Assembly (NCBI GenBank): GCA_964445985.1
Contig: CAYUMU010000027.1
Coordinates: forward strand, 1 to 64,000
Source of the DNA: CAYUMU01 sp964445985
GTDB lineage: Bacteria; Planctomycetota; Planctomycetia; Pirellulales; S012-138
DNA length: 64,000 nt
Direction of reading: 5' to 3'
The position numbers and the translations under genes are program-made. Positions 17,408-24,944 of this stretch are shown here, one piece after another. The notes beneath the pieces were generated by a model, which did no database searches, was not told the origin of the DNA, and saw nothing but the letters and a program-made list of their open reading frames with translations. Every line of letters begins with the position of its first letter. Positions within the stretch are counted from its first letter, which is position 1.

Positions 17408-18517
17408 ATGGAGCGGCTGACCGAGAAAACGCCTGGATTCTGCTTACACCGCGCGGCATGGCTGCCGCATTTTGCTTGGGCCAGCTGCCTGGCAGTCTTT
17501 GGGATGTGCGCGAGCGACAACGCCAGGGCCGATGCCCCGCACGTGCGGTTCGATGTGAGCTACGTGGTTGCTTGCCGCGACGTAACGCCGCCCGAGTTTG
17601 CGGCGATGAATCCCGGCGAGCGGTTGGTGGAAGCGGCCTTCCATATTTCGTCGCTGCTCAATCGGGGCAGCGAAGGGGATCTTTCGCAGCTGTTCTTTCA
17701 GATTGAAAGTCCTGAAAAGACGGTACGGGTGGTCGACCACTTGCCTCGCACCGAGTTGTTCACGCCTTACGCCGGTACGATCGCGGTGGAAAAGCGGACC
17801 GAAAGCGGCGCCTCGATTGGATTGTCGGCCAGGCCCAACCTGGAGGTCGTTTCACTCGACGCCAGCGCCCAGGCCAGCACCAAGCGGGGTTCGAATATTC
17901 GCTACGAAATGCTGCCGCCGCAAGAGTTGCTCGCTGCCAGCGGAACCGTGGATCGCGAACGGGGCGTGTACTTCAAGCTCAAGCCTTCTTCGCAAACCTC
18001 TCTGGAAGGCTCGCGGCAATTCATTGTGCTGTTTCGCGTGCCGGCCGTTTGGCGTGGGGACGTAGTGCACGTGCACTGCCGCGCCGAAGGCATCCGCCGC
18101 GGGTTGTGGCGGTCGCTCGATACCCGCGAATCGTGCGGCGGCGGTTCCTTTCTGGTAACGCTATACACCGAAGGGGACGAAGCGGCCCGACGCACCGTGG
18201 CCAACCTGGTGCGTTGCGAAGAGCGGCTGCGCGAGCAATTGGTCGAGCACCGCGCCGAAGTGATTCGCGGCATGCAAGACAGCCGAGTGCCGGGCTACGC
18301 CACGCTGCGAAACCTGATGGAAGCCGACCAACCCCGCGACCTGTTCACCTGGGTGGTTTCGGACGAGCGGAGCGTGAACGAACTGAGCCGATTGCCCGAA
18401 CCGGTGGGGAAAACGCTGCGCGAGTTGCGGTACGCGGTGCGCTGGGTGCGAGAGCTGAATGGCAGCCTGGCGGCGATGCCTGCCCCGGGCGCTCCGGAAT
18501 ATAGTTTGAACCGATAG
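17408..18517 (+). CDS. Exported hypothetical protein (369 aa)
   Basis: The N-terminus (AWLPHFAWASCLAVFGMCASDNARA) reads as a signal peptide with cleavage near NARA-DAP. The mature part begins with a beta-rich domain (HVRFDVSYVVACRDV) that includes an ELFTPYAGTIAVEKRTESG stretch, and ends in a helical region rich in Arg and Glu. No catalytic motif or known family is recognised. The ATG at 17408 is chosen because it directly precedes the signal peptide. Its composition is typical for the window. It is probably periplasmic or envelope-bound. Confidence 0.7.
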   Translation: MERLTEKTPGFCLHRAAWLPHFAWASCLAVFGMCASDNARADAPHVRFDVSYVVACRDVTPPEFAAMNPGERLVEAAFHISSLLNRGSEGDLSQLFFQIESPEKTVRVVDHLPRTELFTPYAGTIAVEKRTESGASIGLSARPNLEVVSLDASAQASTKRGSNIRYEMLPPQELLAASGTVDRERGVYFKLKPSSQTSLEGSRQFIVLFRVPAVWRGDVVHVHCRAEGIRRGLWRSLDTRESCGGGSFLVTLYTEGDEAARRTVANLVRCEERLREQLVEHRAEVIRGMQDSRVPGYATLRNLMEADQPRDLFTWVVSDERSVNELSRLPEPVGKTLRELRYAVRWVRELNGSLAAMPAPGAPEYSLNR

Positions 18518-18786
18518 CGCGACAGCGGTTGGCGATCATCCACGCGGGTGGTACGCACGGGGTGCGATCCCATTACGGGGTGGAATCGTCGCCCATGCGA
18601 GCGATGAGCAGTCCCCAGTCGGAGGCGTCCTTCGCAACCAACGGGCGCGGCAGGACCGCACACGATGTGCGTTTTCGCTCATGCCTTGTTTGCCGGGCCG
18701 CTCAAGAATATCGGCTTTTCGCCGCATTCGATGGTGATGCGTCGCGGCACGGATTGTGCAAACAGGGGTGGCGGAGGACCAACACC

Positions 18787-19062
18787 ATGAAACGCACCAT
18801 CACCGGAATTCCCGCGACGAATGAGAACCCCCTGGCTAAGAGGGTGGAGCTCTCGCTATCGGGGCGCCACGGCGGACTTGGCCGAGTTCAGATTCGGACG
18901 GAGGGAAACGCCGTACATCTTTCGGGAGAACTGGATTCGTTCTATCTTCGCCAACTGGCGATCTCCGTCGCACAGCATGTTGCGGGTGTCGGCCAGGTTG
19001 TTGATCGACTGACGGTAAGTGAGTCAGGGCAAGAGAATGTGGACGGCCAGCAGAGGCGATGA
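18787..19062 (+). CDS. BON-domain-like small protein (91 aa)
   Basis: After about 22 residues the sequence follows a BON-like pattern: RVQIRTEGNAVHLSGELDSF, then helix YLRQLAISVAQHVAG, then strand VVDRLTVS. BON domains are small alpha/beta modules that bind phospholipid or other surfaces. No signal peptide is visible, so cytoplasmic, although BON proteins are often envelope-linked. The open frame continues upstream to 18529 without protein-like sequence. It lies 270 bp after the exported protein and may be transcribed alone. Confidence 0.65.
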   Translation: MKRTITGIPATNENPLAKRVELSLSGRHGGLGRVQIRTEGNAVHLSGELDSFYLRQLAISVAQHVAGVGQVVDRLTVSESGQENVDGQQRR

Positions 19063-19103
19063 ACCGCTGCCCTCCCCGGCCCCGCGCCCGCGAATCGCTC
19101 GGG

Positions 19104-20306
19104 TTACTCTTTATGGGATGGTTTCAGCCAGTACTCCAAAAAGGCCAATTCTCGGTCCAATGCCTCGGCCGTGGGCACATGCGTGGCGCGGGACGTCAGG
19201 GCCACGCGGTTCTCGTAACCCAACAGGCGATTGACGGCCACCAGGTGATTGAGGGCCTTCCAGTTCCGCGGCGGGTCTTCCGTTCCGCCCGAAACCAGCA
19301 CCGGGCGGGGGGCCATCAGCGCGTGAAGGCCGATCAAGTCCTCGCCCTGGGCGACCATTTGGCGATACAAGCCCGTGCGGGGGTTTTCTGCCGACGGCAC
19401 GCCCGGCTTGCGTTTCGTTTGGGGATCGTAGCCCAAGTACCACGGTTCCCAGTAGTTTACATTGGAGTTGGACTCATTGAACACAATGCCGGGATCGGAC
19501 CACACGGCACAGGCGAATGGCCGGTGGAGACACGACGCAAACATGCTCCATTTGCCCCCATAGGAAAGCCCAATGATGCCGATCCGCTGGGGATCGACGT
19601 TTGGGAGTTGGGCCAGCGCCGTGTGGCAATTCGCCGCCACGTAGGCCAGCAGCGTGAGTGGTTGGCGCCGCAGTTCTTCGCCCGCTTCGGTGAGCAGTTG
19701 CCGCGTATCGAGGCCGATTTTTTCCACCGAGCCGGGCGTGCCGATCGACAGGGTAACAAAGCCCCGGCGGACCAACTGCAGGCCGTAATCGTGCGTACCG
19801 TGCCCCTTGGCCCCGCGGCCAATGCTTGTGAGGGGTTCGTAGAAGGGAACGAGCACGGCAGGGAATGGCCCGGGACCGGGAGGCGTTAGCAGGTAGCCAT
19901 CTGCCATTTGGCCCTGCGGCGAGATTTGCACGTGCACGTGCTCTTCGGTATAGCCATCGCGGGCGACGGTCTCCAAAACCTTGACCTGCGGGCGTTCCAC
20001 CAAGGGCGGCCAGGCTCCTAACCGCTGCTCCCAGAGGGCGCGAATTTCAGCCCGCCGCGCGTTCCAATCTTCGGGGGTTTCCACCTTCCGGCCGTCGGCA
20101 AATTTCAGCGGGGTATCATAGTCGCCAAAGTCGTCGGCGAACTCGGCCGGTGGCTGGTAGAACGGAGCGAGTTGCCGTTCCAACTCTGGGTGGCGAGTGA
20201 CGGTCGCTTCTTGGGCCGCCGCGGGCAAGGTTGTCCCAGCGATCGACCCCAGGAGCAGGAACACAAGCTTTCGCGATTCAAATTTCGCGCTGGCGAACAG
20301 GCGCAT
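19104..20306 (-). CDS. Exported alpha/beta hydrolase (acetyl xylan esterase-like)
   Basis: A 400-residue protein with a signal peptide (KLVFLLLGSIAGTTLPAAAQ). The alpha/beta hydrolase nucleophile elbow is GLSYGG, with the serine at about residue 247; a C-terminal His in TSRATHVPTAEA and an acidic residue in SGGTEDPP are plausible triad partners. A PFYEPLTSIGRGAKGHG segment precedes the elbow. The fold suggests an esterase on carbohydrate acetyl groups or a related ester, as is frequent among planctomycete polysaccharide-degrading secretomes, but the substrate is not determined. It lies 37 bp downstream of the leftward zinc-ribbon membrane protein, so the two may be cotranscribed. Confidence 0.8.
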   Translation of the reverse strand: MRLFASAKFESRKLVFLLLGSIAGTTLPAAAQEATVTRHPELERQLAPFYQPPAEFADDFGDYDTPLKFADGRKVETPEDWNARRAEIRALWEQRLGAWPPLVERPQVKVLETVARDGYTEEHVHVQISPQGQMADGYLLTPPGPGPFPAVLVPFYEPLTSIGRGAKGHGTHDYGLQLVRRGFVTLSIGTPGSVEKIGLDTRQLLTEAGEELRRQPLTLLAYVAANCHTALAQLPNVDPQRIGIIGLSYGGKWSMFASCLHRPFACAVWSDPGIVFNESNSNVNYWEPWYLGYDPQTKRKPGVPSAENPRTGLYRQMVAQGEDLIGLHALMAPRPVLVSGGTEDPPRNWKALNHLVAVNRLLGYENRVALTSRATHVPTAEALDRELAFLEYWLKPSHKE

Positions 20307-20343
20307 GGCGCCAACCTTTCTGGAAAAAGGAGTGCTAGGTGAT

Positions 20344-21024
20344 CTACGTGATGGCGTGCCACAAAGCTTCCAGGCCCGCCAGGTATCGCAAGAACATCGT
20401 CACCGCCAGGTAGAAGCAATAGTGGAACACCGCGCTGCCGTAGGGCAGATCAAAGCACGAGAGGGCGACGAGCCCTCCGAAGATCAAGAACGGCGGCGCG
20501 AGATACAGCCAGGCGTAGGCGTCTTTGAGCAGATCGCTGGGGACGAACGAGAACCCGATCCACATGGCCACATAGGCCAGGCCGCAGATGCTGCCGCGGA
20601 TCCAGAGCGTTCGCCCATCGTAGGGCTTGAGCGAATCGGGGTCGCGCAGGAATAAGTAGCCGAGCACGGCCAGCGGCGGGGAGATAAGGGTCAGTCCCAC
20701 GACCAGCAACCAGGGACTACTTGCGAAGACACCACCCCGGCCCAGCATCCACGTGGCCACAATCACCAGCAGCGACACGCCTGCGCCAATCGCCAGGGCA
20801 ATCGTGCCCCACTTGTTTTCGACCCGAGCCAAGGGCTTGGCGGCGGGGCGACCTTTGGAGTCTTTTCCGCCAGCGGCTTCGGGGGCATGTACCTTAACTT
20901 CGGCAGCCAACTCGGGCACTTGAATTTTGGCGCCGCACTTGGGGCAGGGACCCGTCTTGCCTGCAAATTTGTCGCTGACCCGAAACGCAGCTTTGCAACC
21001 GGAACAGATAACCGGAATCGACAT
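20344..21024 (-). CDS. Zinc-ribbon membrane protein (226 aa)
   Basis: Starts MSIPVICSGCKAAFRVSDKF and carries two CxxC pairs (CSGC at about 7-10, CPKC at about 26-29) forming a zinc ribbon like those at the N-terminus of many planctomycete proteins. A charged linker of about 40 residues follows, then about five hydrophobic helices (for example IALAIGAGVSLLVIVATWML and LWIRGSICGLAYVAMWIGF). The ATG at 21024 is chosen over the upstream Met because the ribbon starts right there. No enzymatic function can be assigned. The hydrolase gene follows at once on the same strand. Confidence 0.75.
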   Translation of the reverse strand: MSIPVICSGCKAAFRVSDKFAGKTGPCPKCGAKIQVPELAAEVKVHAPEAAGGKDSKGRPAAKPLARVENKWGTIALAIGAGVSLLVIVATWMLGRGGVFASSPWLLVVGLTLISPPLAVLGYLFLRDPDSLKPYDGRTLWIRGSICGLAYVAMWIGFSFVPSDLLKDAYAWLYLAPPFLIFGGLVALSCFDLPYGSAVFHYCFYLAVTMFLRYLAGLEALWHAIT

Positions 21025-21547
21025 GCAGACTCTCAAGTGCTGGCGAACAAAGCCCAAGCTCTGTTCTGGCGGGGAATTCCGGAAGACAAGCTAGCTACTC
21101 GCGCGCCGCCAGTTGCGGCTCAACATCTAAAATAACTTTCGCCCGACGGCGCTCACCAGTGGCCCCGCGGGATGGGAGCGGTCAGCAGCAAAAGAAGGTG
21201 TAGTTTCAACGGCTCGACGGCTCTCGTCAAGCAGCGACCGCAGGGTAAATGAGGACGATGCGAGCCCCTCCATCGCAGCAAGGTCACCTCCCTGTCCTCC
21301 GGTGCCCCCGGGCGGCCCGAAAGATAAAGCCGAGCGTAAAAATGGCGATCTCAGCGGAAAACCAGTCGAAATTGCTAGACACTTGCACACTGGAACCGGA
21401 AAGTTGGGCCAGATTGCCTGGACGGAACCGCCGGAATTGTCGATACACCCTCTGGCAGTTTGTCCGGAAATGTGAATGTTTATGGTTTAGGCAAAACGTA
21501 GCGGTTAGATTGCCTAGTTTAACCTGGAACAGGGAGTGCGGGTTCTT
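21025..21547. other. Intergenic, divergent promoter region
   Basis: About 520 bp between the leftward zinc-ribbon gene and the rightward dehydratase. It holds only short open frames without recognisable domains. The stretch from about 21460 to 21530 is more AT-rich than its surroundings and could contain the promoter of the fatty-acid-like cluster. Confidence 0.35.
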
Positions 21548-22030
21548 ATGCGGTTTTCGCTGATTGATCGCATCACGGACCTCCAGCCAGGCCAGTCGAT
21601 CACCGCCTGCAAGTGCTTGTCGCTGGCCGAGGAATATCTGGCGGACCACTTCCCCAATGCGCCGGTGATGCCGGGCGTATTGATGCTGGAAGCTTTGATC
21701 CAAACCAGTGCCTGGTTGGTGCGAGTGACGGACGATTTCGAGCACAGTTTGGTCCTGTTGCAGCAAGCAAATTCGGTGAAATACGCCAATTTTGTCGAGC
21801 CTGGCCAAACGCTGCAAATTACGGCGACTTGGATGGCCCGCGAGGGCGCCACCACCAAGTTGAAGGCGCAAGGCACGGTGGACGGCAAGGTGGCCGTTTC
21901 TGGCCGATTGATCTTGCACGCTTCGAACCTGGCGGAGAACAATCCGTCTCAGGCGAGCCAAGATGCCTTTGCCAAACAAATGCTGCGACAATGGTACGGA
22001 ATTCTGCGGAAAGGGAGCGAATCGGCATGA
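21548..22030 (+). CDS. FabZ-like beta-hydroxyacyl-ACP dehydratase 1
   Basis: A 160-residue hot-dog-fold protein. The FabZ active-site region is intact: DHFPNAPVMPGVLMLEAL gives the catalytic His and the Glu on the long helix. QQANSVKYANFVEPGQTL matches the family's central strand. It should dehydrate 3-hydroxyacyl-ACP to enoyl-ACP. The ATG at 21548 is preceded by GGGAG. It is first in a rightward cluster with an ACP (22298), a second dehydratase (22924) and a KAS II (23641); there is no ketoreductase or enoyl reductase gene beside it. Confidence 0.87.
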   Translation: MRFSLIDRITDLQPGQSITACKCLSLAEEYLADHFPNAPVMPGVLMLEALIQTSAWLVRVTDDFEHSLVLLQQANSVKYANFVEPGQTLQITATWMAREGATTKLKAQGTVDGKVAVSGRLILHASNLAENNPSQASQDAFAKQMLRQWYGILRKGSESA

Positions 22031-22297
22031 ATGGGCCGAGGGCAAAGCGTATCCCCTCGGCAATTTAAGATGGAGAGTTCCCAGCCGCCTGGTCGATTTG
22101 CCAACGCGTTGTCGTCTGGGCAGGGGACCAACTTTCCGGCTTCCTCACCCCGAACAACCCACGAAATGCCTGGCCGACCTTAGCGGCGCCACTCAAGTTG
22201 CCACGCCTGTTTACCGTGCACGCGCCGGGCAGTCATGGCCGCCAATAACGAATCCACGATTTTAATTCTCTACGTTTTTCCGGGAGCTTACCCCCCA

Positions 22298-22684
22298 ATG
22301 AACAATGACGAAATCTTCTCGAAAGTTCAAGAAATTCTGGTCGATGCCTTGAGCGTGGATGACGACGAAGTAACACCCGAAGCCACGCTGACGGGCGACC
22401 TTGGGGCCGAATCGATCGACTTTTTGGATATCGTGTTCCGTCTCGAAAAGACGTTCGATATCAAGATCCCGCGCGGCGAGTTGTTCCCGGAAAACCTGCT
22501 CACCGATGCCGAATACGTGCAAGACGGCAAGCTGACCCCCAAGGGGTTGGAAGAACTGCATAAGCGGATGCCGTTTGCCAACCTCACGGAGTTCGAGAAG
22601 AATCCGCTGGTGAAAGAGTTCTCCAAACTATTCACGGTGGAAACCATCGTGAAATACGTGGCTTCCAAGCTGAAAAACAAGTAG
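22298..22684 (+). CDS. Acyl carrier protein, extended form (128 aa)
   Basis: The phosphopantetheine attachment serine lies in DLGAESIDFLDIVF (about residue 39), in an acidic helical protein that begins MNNDEIFSKVQEILVDAL. Typical bacterial ACPs are 75-80 residues. Here about 45 residues are inserted after the region following helix II (FPENLLTDAEYVQDGKLTPK and onward) before the last helix (VETIVKYVASKL). GGGAG lies 11 bases before the ATG. It lies between two dehydratases and a ketosynthase, which are its likely partners. Other planctomycete lipid clusters, including those discussed for anammox ladderanes, also use specialised ACPs; similarity to those is an inference. Confidence 0.88.
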   Translation: MNNDEIFSKVQEILVDALSVDDDEVTPEATLTGDLGAESIDFLDIVFRLEKTFDIKIPRGELFPENLLTDAEYVQDGKLTPKGLEELHKRMPFANLTEFEKNPLVKEFSKLFTVETIVKYVASKLKNK

Positions 22685-22791
22685 TCGGCTGACCCTGGCT
22701 CATCTGTTCAAGGCGACAGACGGAGCCAAGGCGCGCGGCCGTTGTGGGAGCAGAACTCCCCGCGGGGCGGGGGAGCAATGCCCACCACCCT

Positions 22792-22842
22792 AGTCGCCTT
22801 TCGCTCCGCGAAAGGACATGCTTTCGCGGAGCGAAAGCCGAC
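22792..22842. repeat. Palindromic repeat element, copy 2
   Basis: Left arm 22792-22814 is identical to the reverse complement of the right arm of copy 1; the loop is 6 bases (GACATG); the right arm is 22821-22842. Relative to copy 1 at 15484 the element is in the opposite orientation. It lies in the gap between the ACP and the second dehydratase genes. Confidence 0.9.
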
Positions 22843-22861
22843 ATGATTTGTCGCGCGGTCC

Positions 22862-22913
22862 TTATTCAGGAGCGCGCGAGCACAGAGTTATTCAGGGGTG
22901 CGCGAGCACAGGG
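22862..22913. repeat. Imperfect 26-bp tandem repeat
   Basis: Two adjacent 26-base units (22862-22887 and 22888-22913) differ at three positions. The second unit ends 10 bases before the ATG of the second dehydratase, so the duplication has moved the leader of that gene. Confidence 0.8.
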
Positions 22914-22923
22914 TGAAACTGCA

Positions 22924-23478
22924 ATGCGGTGGTACTGGATCGACCGATTCTTGGAATTTGAGAGCGGCCGCGGCGCCAAGAGTGTCAAGAACGTCTCTTT
23001 GGCCGAGGATCACCTGCACGATCACTTCCCCGGCTATCCGGTGATGCCCAACTCGCTCATCGTGGAAGGCTTCGCTCAGGCGGGGGGGATTTTGGTGGCC
23101 GAGGCCCAGGGCTTGGCCAGCAACATGATCCTGGCCAAGGTCAATAAAGCCATCTTCCATTTCCCCGCCCGGCCGGGCGACACCCTGGTCTACACGTCGG
23201 TTCTGGAATACCTTAAAGAAGACGGGGCGCAAGTGGCCGGCCAGGCCCACGTGAACGGCGTGCTACAAGCCGAAGTTGATGTGTTCTTTGCCAACGCCCT
23301 GGAAACGGGCCGCGGACGTCGGCTGTTTGGCCCCGTGGAGCTGCTGGTGATGATGAACCTGCTGGGCGCCTACCAGGTGGGCCGCAATGCCGATGGCAGC
23401 AAACTGCTGCCACCCCCCGGGTTCGAAGATCCGGCCGCGGCGTTCTTCCGACAGGTAAATAACCAGGGCTCGAGTTGA
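22924..23478 (+). CDS. FabZ/FabA-like beta-hydroxyacyl-ACP dehydratase 2
   Basis: A 184-residue hot-dog-fold dehydratase, somewhat longer than FabZ because of a C-terminal extension (LLGAYQVGRNADGSKLLPPP and beyond). The active-site block DHFPGYPVMPNSLIVEGF keeps the catalytic His and Glu. KVNKAIFHFPARPGDTL corresponds to the family's central strand. Its sequence differs substantially from the first dehydratase, so this is not a recent duplicate and probably serves another chain length or step. The ATG is chosen to match the family N-terminus; the open frame upstream crosses the palindromic repeat. Confidence 0.85.
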   Translation: MRWYWIDRFLEFESGRGAKSVKNVSLAEDHLHDHFPGYPVMPNSLIVEGFAQAGGILVAEAQGLASNMILAKVNKAIFHFPARPGDTLVYTSVLEYLKEDGAQVAGQAHVNGVLQAEVDVFFANALETGRGRRLFGPVELLVMMNLLGAYQVGRNADGSKLLPPPGFEDPAAAFFRQVNNQGSS

Positions 23479-23640
23479 AGCGGCTTCCCGTGAAGCCCCG
23501 CCGGCCAGAGTGTCGCCGGTAATCGTGCCGCCAAGCGGAACGCGGCCGGCCAGTTCAAAAGACGATACAAGTTCATCCGCCCCGCTCGCTGAGCTCAGCC
23601 GAGTTGGGGCGTGGCTGATCCCAACCAGGGTGGAATTGCC

Positions 23641-24933
23641 ATGCGGAGACGTGCCGTTGTAACGGGAATGGGCTGGGTTATGCCCCTCGGTTATCAATTG
23701 GAATCGGCCTGGAAGCGGATGCAAGCAGGCGATTCGGGCGTGGGCCGCATCACGATCTTCGATGCCCGCAACTTCCCCACGCAGATCGCGGCCGAGGTCA
23801 CCAATTGGGACATTGCCGACGCAGGCGAAGACCCCGACCGCTGGAAGTACCAGGGCCGGCATACCCGTTTTGCGGTCGGCGCGGCTAAGAGCGCGATGAA
23901 GGCAGCCGGCCTGGAAGAGAAGGATTTCGATCCTACTCGCTTTGGCGTGTACTTGGGCAGCGGCGAAGGCCACCAAGACTTTGACCGCTTTACCACCATG
24001 GTGGTCGGCGCCCTCACCGGCGACGATCAGAACAAGCTGGACATTGTCCGCTTTACCAAGTCGGGCCTCGAAATCCTCAATCCAATTCACGAGTTGGAAC
24101 AAGAGCCCAACATGCCCGCCGGCCACCTGGCCAGCCTGTTCAACGCCCAAGGCCCCAACGCCAATTGCCTGACGGCCTGCGCGGCCAGCAGCCAGGCCAT
24201 TGGGGAAGCGGTGGAGATGATCCGCCGCGGCGACGTGGATGTGATGCTGACCGGCGGCACGCACAGCATGATCCACCCCTTTGGCGTCACCGGCTTCAAC
24301 CTGCTGACAGCGCTCAGCACCTCGAACGACGAGCCCACCAAGGCTTCGCGGCCGTTCGATCAAAAGCGAAACGGCTTTGTGCTCGGCGAAGGGGCGGCGA
24401 TGCTGATTGTGGAAGAGCTGGAACACGCCAAGGCTCGCGGCGCCACCATCCTGGGCGAAGTGATGGGCTACGGCAGCACGGCCGATGCGTTCCGCGTGAC
24501 GGACTCGCACCCCGAAGGCCGCGGCGCCGCCAGTTGCATTCGGCTGGCCCTGGAAGACGCCAGCTTGAACACCGACCAGATCGACTACATTAACGCCCAC
24601 GGCACCAGCACCAGCGTGAACGACAAGGTGGAAACCCTGGCCGTGAAGCAGGTGTTTGGCGAGCGGGCGTACAAGATTCCCATGTCGAGCACCAAGAGCA
24701 TGACCGGCCACTTGATCGCGGCGGCCGGGGCAACGGAAGTGATCATTTCGCTGCTGGCCCTGCGCGACGGCATCGCCCCGCCCACCATCAACTACGAAAA
24801 CCCCGATCCGGAATGCGACCTGGACTACGTGGCCAACGAAGCCCGACCGCACAAGATTGACCACGTGCTGACCAACAGCTTCGGCTTCGGCGGGCAGAAC
24901 ATCGCCCTGATTTTGGGCAAGTACAAAGGCTAA
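23641..24933 (+). CDS. Beta-ketoacyl-ACP synthase II (FabF-like)
   Basis: A 430-residue condensing enzyme of the thiolase fold. The Cys-His-His catalytic set is complete: Cys in LTACAASSQ, His in NAHGTSTSVND and His in SMTGHLIAAAG. Lys and Phe residues in the GFGGQN region are also conserved. It elongates acyl-ACP with malonyl-ACP. GGTGG about 9 bases upstream supports ATG 23641. As the last gene of the dehydratase-ACP-dehydratase set it probably acts on the extended ACP encoded at 22298. The following gene is convergent, 12 bp away. Confidence 0.93.
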   Translation: MRRRAVVTGMGWVMPLGYQLESAWKRMQAGDSGVGRITIFDARNFPTQIAAEVTNWDIADAGEDPDRWKYQGRHTRFAVGAAKSAMKAAGLEEKDFDPTRFGVYLGSGEGHQDFDRFTTMVVGALTGDDQNKLDIVRFTKSGLEILNPIHELEQEPNMPAGHLASLFNAQGPNANCLTACAASSQAIGEAVEMIRRGDVDVMLTGGTHSMIHPFGVTGFNLLTALSTSNDEPTKASRPFDQKRNGFVLGEGAAMLIVEELEHAKARGATILGEVMGYGSTADAFRVTDSHPEGRGAASCIRLALEDASLNTDQIDYINAHGTSTSVNDKVETLAVKQVFGERAYKIPMSSTKSMTGHLIAAAGATEVIISLLALRDGIAPPTINYENPDPECDLDYVANEARPHKIDHVLTNSFGFGGQNIALILGKYKG

Positions 24934-24944
24934 GAACCGTCGGT

